From Mesorhizobium sp. Z1-4 (GTDB lineage: Bacteria; Pseudomonadota; Alphaproteobacteria; Rhizobiales; Rhizobiaceae), in the NCBI RefSeq assembly GCF_004000235.1, contig NZ_RCIO01000002.1, forward strand, positions 699,501 through 763,500: 64,000 nt of DNA, read 5' to 3'. Shown here piece after piece: positions 59,767-64,000 of this stretch (positions within the stretch are counted from its first letter, which is position 1; each line of letters starts with the position of its first letter). Both the position numbers and the translations under genes were made by a program. The notes under the pieces are model-generated. The model had not been told where the DNA came from. It worked only from the letters and a program-made list of their open reading frames with translations, and made no database searches.

Positions 59767-61158
59767 ATGGCTCTGGAATTCGATCTGGTTGTTCGAGGCG
59801 GAACGGTTGTTAACGCCGACGGGATTGCCGAAGCTGATATTGGTGTTTCTGACGGGCGGGTTGTCGCTATTGCGCGCAATGTCGGCAAGGGTGCCAGCGA
59901 GGTCGAGGCGCGGGGCCGGTTGGTGCTGCCGGGCGGCGTAGACACCCACTGTCACATCGAACAGATTTCGGGCAACGGCCTACTGAACGCCGACACGTTC
60001 GAGACCGCGACACGCTCCGCCGCCTTTGGCGGCACGACCACATGCGTTTCGTTCGCTGCTCAGCACAAGGGACAGGAGCTCATTCCAGTCGTTGAAGACT
60101 ATGAGCGCCGGGCGCAGCGTGGCGCTCTGATCGATTATGCCTTCCACATCATCGTATCGGATCCGGAATGCGGGTCGCTTGAGGAGGATGTCGTCACACT
60201 TGCGGAGCGCGGTCACCGCTCCATAAAAATATTTACAACCTACAATATCCGACTTGATGACACGAAAATTCTACAGGTGATGGCTGCGGCCCGAAAAGGC
60301 GGCGACTTGATATGCGTGCATGCTGAAAATCACGCCATCATCGCATATGCCACGGAACGCAACCTGGCTGCAGGCAATACTGCCCCGAAGTTCCACGCGA
60401 CCGCTCATTCTCGCCTCGCAGAGGCTGAGGCGGTTGCGCGTATGATCCGGTTTTCGGAGTTTCTCGATCAGCCGGTCCTGCTGTTCCACATTTCGACACG
60501 CGAGGGTGTTGAGTTGGTGCGGCAGGCCCGCCAGAGGGGCAGCCGGGTAAGAGCCGAAACCTGTCCGCACTATCTTCTGATGACCAGTGAGGAACTCGAC
60601 AGGCCTGGCCTGGAGGGGGCGAAGTTCATGTGCAGTCCGCCGCAGCGGACGCAGGACGACCAGGAGGCGCTTTGGCAGGCACTCGCGCTCGGCGACATCC
60701 AACTGGTGACTTCCGATCATGCGCCTTTCCGGTTTGACGGGACCGGTAAACTGGCCAATGGGCCAGACGCTCCTTTCAACCGAATTGCAAACGGAATGCC
60801 GGGGCTCGAGGTGCGGATGCCGCTTCTTTTCGACGCGATGGTCTCAAGCGGCCGGTTCGACCTTTGCAAGTTCGTGGAAGTCACGGCCTCCAACCCGGCG
60901 CGAATATTCGGTCTGGAGGCGAAGGGGGCGATCCGAATTGGTGCTGACGCAGATTTTGCGATCTGGAACCCTGATCGAAAAGTGACGTTCGGCGCCGACG
61001 ACCTTCATGATAATGTCGGCTACAATCCTTTTGAAGGTAGAACGGTGACCGGTTGGCCGGAAACGGTGGTCTCCAGAGGCGATGTCGTAGTCGAGAGCGG
61101 CGTAATCTCCGATAGCTACGGACGCGGCAGACGTGTTGAATTGAAGCCGGCCATCTGA
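59767..61158 (+). CDS. Dihydropyrimidinase/D-hydantoinase family cyclic amidohydrolase
   Basis: 463 residues, the usual length. Start DLVVRGGTVVNADGIAEADIGVSDGRV is the first beta-sandwich. Metal ligands: H-x-H in VDTHCHIEQ, the carbamylated lysine in SIKIFTTYN, His in ICVHAENH, His in LLFHISTREG and Asp in LVTSDHAPF. Substrate contacts: EVRMPLLF and NPARIFGLE. Family members open dihydropyrimidines, hydantoins and other cyclic imides. Its presence next to Dpp ATPases and under the same operator as HyuAB means two kinds of ring hydrolase in one regulon. Convergent with the transketolase gene. Confidence 0.95.
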   Translation: MALEFDLVVRGGTVVNADGIAEADIGVSDGRVVAIARNVGKGASEVEARGRLVLPGGVDTHCHIEQISGNGLLNADTFETATRSAAFGGTTTCVSFAAQHKGQELIPVVEDYERRAQRGALIDYAFHIIVSDPECGSLEEDVVTLAERGHRSIKIFTTYNIRLDDTKILQVMAAARKGGDLICVHAENHAIIAYATERNLAAGNTAPKFHATAHSRLAEAEAVARMIRFSEFLDQPVLLFHISTREGVELVRQARQRGSRVRAETCPHYLLMTSEELDRPGLEGAKFMCSPPQRTQDDQEALWQALALGDIQLVTSDHAPFRFDGTGKLANGPDAPFNRIANGMPGLEVRMPLLFDAMVSSGRFDLCKFVEVTASNPARIFGLEAKGAIRIGADADFAIWNPDRKVTFGADDLHDNVGYNPFEGRTVTGWPETVVSRGDVVVESGVISDSYGRGRRVELKPAI

Positions 61159-61180
61159 GCAATGCCGACCTGGACCGCGG

Positions 61181-63574
61181 CTAGACGTGCAGGCGCGGTA
61201 TGGGCCGTCCCGGCGACATGGATTGCGCTGCCCTGACAATGGCGTCGGTGTCGATTCCGTGATGCGCGTAAAGGTCGGCGATAGTTCCGGACTGGCCAAA
61301 ATGCTCCACACCGAGTGAGCGCGTCCGGTGTCCTAGCACTGCACCGAGCCAGCCGAGTGTTGCCGGGTGGGCGTCTGTCACGGTGATCAGAACGCAATGC
61401 GATGGCAGGCTGGCAAGCAGCCGCTCGATATGGCTGTTTGCATGTGCAAATCCGCGTTCACGTGCTCTTTGCGCGGCAGTCCAACCGGCATTAAGCCGGT
61501 CAGCCGATGTGATTGCCAGCAGGCCCACATCGCGCCGGAATTCACCCATTGTGCCAACCGCTTCGATAGCCTCGGGGGCCACCGCTCCACTATAGGCAAC
61601 CACGATCTGAGCGTTTGGTCCCGGCCTGCGCATCCAGTAGGCGCCATCGATAATGTGGCGCTCCTGTTCTTCGGAAATCTCGCGGAGTGGTTGTTCAACC
61701 GGCCGGGTCGACAATCGCAAGTAAAGCGAGCCCCCGGTTTCGTCTCGTAGCCAGTTGCGCTCATCGGGGTCGCCTTCGCCGTCGCGCTGCATATAGTCGA
61801 ACCCGAAACGCATGATTGCGGACAGTTCGTCCACGAAAGCCGGTTCAAACGCCGCTAAACCGTCCTGGGCGATACCAATGAGCGGTGTTCCGATGGACTG
61901 GTGAGCACCCCCTTCCGGAGCTAGCGCTATGCCGGAAGGAGTTGCCACAAGCATGAAGCGGGCATCTTGGTAGCAAGCGTAATTGAGCTGGTCGGCACCA
62001 CGGTAGATGAATGGGTCGTAGACCGTGCCGATCGGCAGAAGCCGTTCTCCATTGATGGAGTGGGAAAGACCCAGCGCCGAAAGCATGAGAAACAGGTTCG
62101 ATTCTGCGATGCCGAGCTCGATATGTTGGCCGCTTGGTGAAAACGACCATTGATAGGTGGAAGGGATCTGCTCTGACTTGAACGTGTCAGCCAGAGTTTC
62201 GCGTGCAAACAGTCCGCGCCGGTTTATCCATGGGCCGAGATTGGTCGACACGCTGACGTCGGGGGCGGTTGTCACTATTCGACGAGCGAGGTCGGTGTCG
62301 TCGCGTGCAATCTCGTGCAGGATCTGCCCGAAACCCATTTGCGTGGACACAGGTGCGCCCTTCGCAGCAGGCATGGGGAGGCGGCGCGGAACAGCGATTG
62401 CGGGGGCGGCAAGCCGGCGCGTGCCGGAGGCGAAGAAAGGTGCGTTCGAAACCGCTCGTTGCAGCTCTTTCGGCGAAATTTCGCAGCCCTCCCAGGGGTC
62501 CCACTCCCTGCCTGGTCGCACCTGCATCGCCGTGCGGAATTTCTCCATCTGAGCCGGCGTCATGAGGCCCGCATGGTTGTCTTTGTGTCCTGCAAGCGGC
62601 AGGCCATGACCTTTGACCGTGTAACAAATAAACAGCGTTGGCCGGTCGCTCTCTTGCGCCTGTGTGAACGCACCGAGCAACGTCTCGATGTCGTGGCCGC
62701 CGAGATTGGTCATGAGCGTAGAAAGCTCGTCGTCCGTGCGCCGCTCTATGAGTTCGGTTACTTCGCCTTGATCGCCGATTTCATCCATCAGGCGTTTGCG
62801 CCACGCACTTCCGCCCTGGAAGCTCAGTGCCGAATAGAGCTGGTTCGGGCATTGGTCGATCCAGGCCTTGAGCCTGTCGCCGCCCGGCTCTGCAAACGCA
62901 GCTTCCTGAAGGCGTCCGTGCTTGACGATGACCACGTCCCAGCCGAAGTCGGAGAATATTTGCTCGAACTTTTCCCAAAGTCCTTCACGCACGACCGCGT
63001 CAAGCGACTGGCGATTGTAATCGACGATCCACCAACAGTTTCGCAACCCCTGCTTCCAGCCCTCGATAAGCGCCTCGTAGATGTTGCCCTCATCCATTTC
63101 GGCATCGCCGACGAGCGCAATCATCCGGCCTTTCTCGCGACCTTTCATGAGGCCATGCGCGGTCACATAGTCCTGGACCAGCGATGAAAACAGCGTTTGC
63201 GCGACGCCAAGTCCCACCGATCCGGTTGAGAAATCGACGTCGTCGCTGTCTTTGGTGCGCGAGGGATAGCTTTGTGCGCCCTTGTATCCACGAAAGTGCT
63301 TCAGATTGTCCGCCGACTGATTTCCCGCGAGATACTGAATTGCGTGAAAGACAGGTGAAGCATGGGGCTTTACGGCAACGCGATCCTCGGGGTGAAGCAC
63401 ACCGAAATAGAGCGCCGACATTATGGCCGCCATTGAAGCCGAGGAGGCCTGGTGCCCTCCCACCTTCACCTCGTCCGCGGCACGTACATGATTGGCATGA
63501 TGAATCGTCCACATGGCCAGCCATAGAACGCGCCGCTCGAGTTCCCGCAGATGACTTAGGTTGATCTCGTTCAT
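61181..63574 (-). CDS. Thiamine-diphosphate enzyme, transketolase/homodimeric pyruvate dehydrogenase E1-like
   Basis: 797 residues. TPP site: GDAEMDEGNIYEALIEGWK then NCWWIVDYNRQSLD, which matches the G-D-G-x-x-N fold of the pyrophosphate half. N-terminus RVLWLAMWTIHHANHVRAAD, then KVGGHQASSASMAAIMSALYFG and the histidine-rich loop KPHASPVFHAIQYL resemble transketolase/AceE. The pyrimidine half has the catalytic Glu in HIELGIAESNLFLMLSALG. C-terminal transketolase domain SLGVEHFGQSG. Members of this clade are known as AceE-like or transketolase-like; the keto acid used is uncertain. It is not clearly in the GntR regulon because its promoter lacks the operator. Confidence 0.88.
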   Translation of the reverse strand: MNEINLSHLRELERRVLWLAMWTIHHANHVRAADEVKVGGHQASSASMAAIMSALYFGVLHPEDRVAVKPHASPVFHAIQYLAGNQSADNLKHFRGYKGAQSYPSRTKDSDDVDFSTGSVGLGVAQTLFSSLVQDYVTAHGLMKGREKGRMIALVGDAEMDEGNIYEALIEGWKQGLRNCWWIVDYNRQSLDAVVREGLWEKFEQIFSDFGWDVVIVKHGRLQEAAFAEPGGDRLKAWIDQCPNQLYSALSFQGGSAWRKRLMDEIGDQGEVTELIERRTDDELSTLMTNLGGHDIETLLGAFTQAQESDRPTLFICYTVKGHGLPLAGHKDNHAGLMTPAQMEKFRTAMQVRPGREWDPWEGCEISPKELQRAVSNAPFFASGTRRLAAPAIAVPRRLPMPAAKGAPVSTQMGFGQILHEIARDDTDLARRIVTTAPDVSVSTNLGPWINRRGLFARETLADTFKSEQIPSTYQWSFSPSGQHIELGIAESNLFLMLSALGLSHSINGERLLPIGTVYDPFIYRGADQLNYACYQDARFMLVATPSGIALAPEGGAHQSIGTPLIGIAQDGLAAFEPAFVDELSAIMRFGFDYMQRDGEGDPDERNWLRDETGGSLYLRLSTRPVEQPLREISEEQERHIIDGAYWMRRPGPNAQIVVAYSGAVAPEAIEAVGTMGEFRRDVGLLAITSADRLNAGWTAAQRARERGFAHANSHIERLLASLPSHCVLITVTDAHPATLGWLGAVLGHRTRSLGVEHFGQSGTIADLYAHHGIDTDAIVRAAQSMSPGRPIPRLHV

Positions 63575-63693
63575 GACTGCCCCGGTTCGGTCCTGGTGCG
63601 TGATCCTAGCCGGTCATTTCGGACTGTTCCTTGCAATTACCGCCCACATCGAGTCACTAATTGATCGAAACAGCCAAGATTTGAGGAAATGAG

Positions 63694-64000
63694 GTGGAAA
63701 AACCTAACATTGACGCAATAAACCAGAGAATTCTGCGTGAATTGCAGGCGAATGGCAGGATATCGGTGCAGGATCTGAGCCAGCGCGTCGGCCTCAGTCC
63801 GTCACCCTGTGCCCGTCGGATAAACATGCTCGAGCAGGCGGGTGTCATCGCCGGCTATCATGCGATGATCGACGAGGCGAGCGCCGGGTTCCCGTTCGCT
63901 GTCTTCGTTTCTGTGAAGCTTGATCGCCAGGTGGATGACACGATCAGGGAGTTCGAGGCGGCCATTCGCACCTATCCGGAAGTCGTCGACTGCTGGCTCA
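63694..64000 (+). CDS. Lrp/AsnC family transcriptional regulator, N-terminal part (cut by window edge)
   Basis: About 102 codons from a GTG preceded by GAGGAAA. The N-terminal helix-turn-helix reads INQRILRELQANGRISVQDLSQRVGLSPSPCARRINMLEQAGVI, the typical Lrp form, followed by the start of the RAM ligand domain (VFVSVKLDRQ, IRTYPEVVDCWL). It is divergent from the transketolase-like gene, separated by about 120 bases, and may regulate it (inference). Confidence 0.92.
   Translation, partial: MEKPNIDAINQRILRELQANGRISVQDLSQRVGLSPSPCARRINMLEQAGVIAGYHAMIDEASAGFPFAVFVSVKLDRQVDDTIREFEAAIRTYPEVVDCWL

Overview
The window looks like a chromosomal (or chromid) segment of a GC-rich alphaproteobacterium, most likely Hyphomicrobiales (Rhizobiales). 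This is inferred from gene content: many ABC uptake systems, GntR/FCD, GlxA-type and LysR regulators, and dense ATGA-overlapping operons. It is almost entirely protein coding. I saw no rRNA, tRNA, CRISPR array, insertion sequence, phage gene or plasmid origin.

Layout. 1-1.5 kb: start of an aminotransferase, a RidA-family protein and a GntR/FCD regulator. 1.7-4.3 kb: a LemA gene between two related membrane proteins. 4.4-6.2 kb: an alpha/beta-hydrolase-like domain that lacks the catalytic serine, fused to a LuxR DNA-binding domain. 6.2-11.2 kb: small exported proteins, including one with four FPGDSF repeats, one with a duplicated CAAGYGC module, a VWA protein and a relative of its C-terminal domain. 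11.4-16.8 kb: a TrpXYZ-type ABC transporter with an atypical M19 dipeptidase homologue and a cupin, divergent from a GlxA-type regulator. 17.0-26.9 kb: a PgtC/PgtB/PgtA-like periplasmic sensor, histidine kinase and sigma-54 activator, then a perfect palindrome and a -24/-12 promoter in front of an ABC transporter and a histidine phosphatase. 27.0-35.6 kb: a polyamine-type ABC transporter, a D-cysteine desulfhydrase-like enzyme, an AspA/AstE-type hydrolase, a class V aminotransferase and a LysR regulator.

35.7-61.2 kb is the most interesting part. It is a catabolic island of about 25 kb in five operons read from three divergent promoter regions, plus its own GntR/FCD regulator. It encodes a Dpp/Opp-type transporter split into two distant blocks (SBP and permeases at 40.3-43.9 kb, ATPases at 57.8-59.7 kb). 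The enzymes include HyuA/HyuB (ATP-dependent hydantoinase/oxoprolinase type), a cyclic-imide hydrolase (dihydropyrimidinase family), PuuE-type and AllA-type proteins of ureide metabolism, two class V aminotransferases, a D-2-hydroxyacid dehydrogenase, a GlcD-type oxidase, a DapA-like lyase, an RraA-like aldolase, a FAH-family hydrolase, a GMC oxidoreductase, an Idh/MocA dehydrogenase, two SDRs and a VOC protein. All three divergent promoter regions carry the palindrome TTGTNNNACAA (38069, 54203, 57218), the operator type expected for FCD-GntR proteins. The island therefore looks like one regulon for uptake and ring opening of a cyclic amide/ureide-like compound whose identity is unknown.

The right edge holds a convergent transketolase-like/AceE-like TPP enzyme and the start of an Lrp/AsnC regulator. 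Functions are assigned from recognised motifs and context only; no database search was possible.
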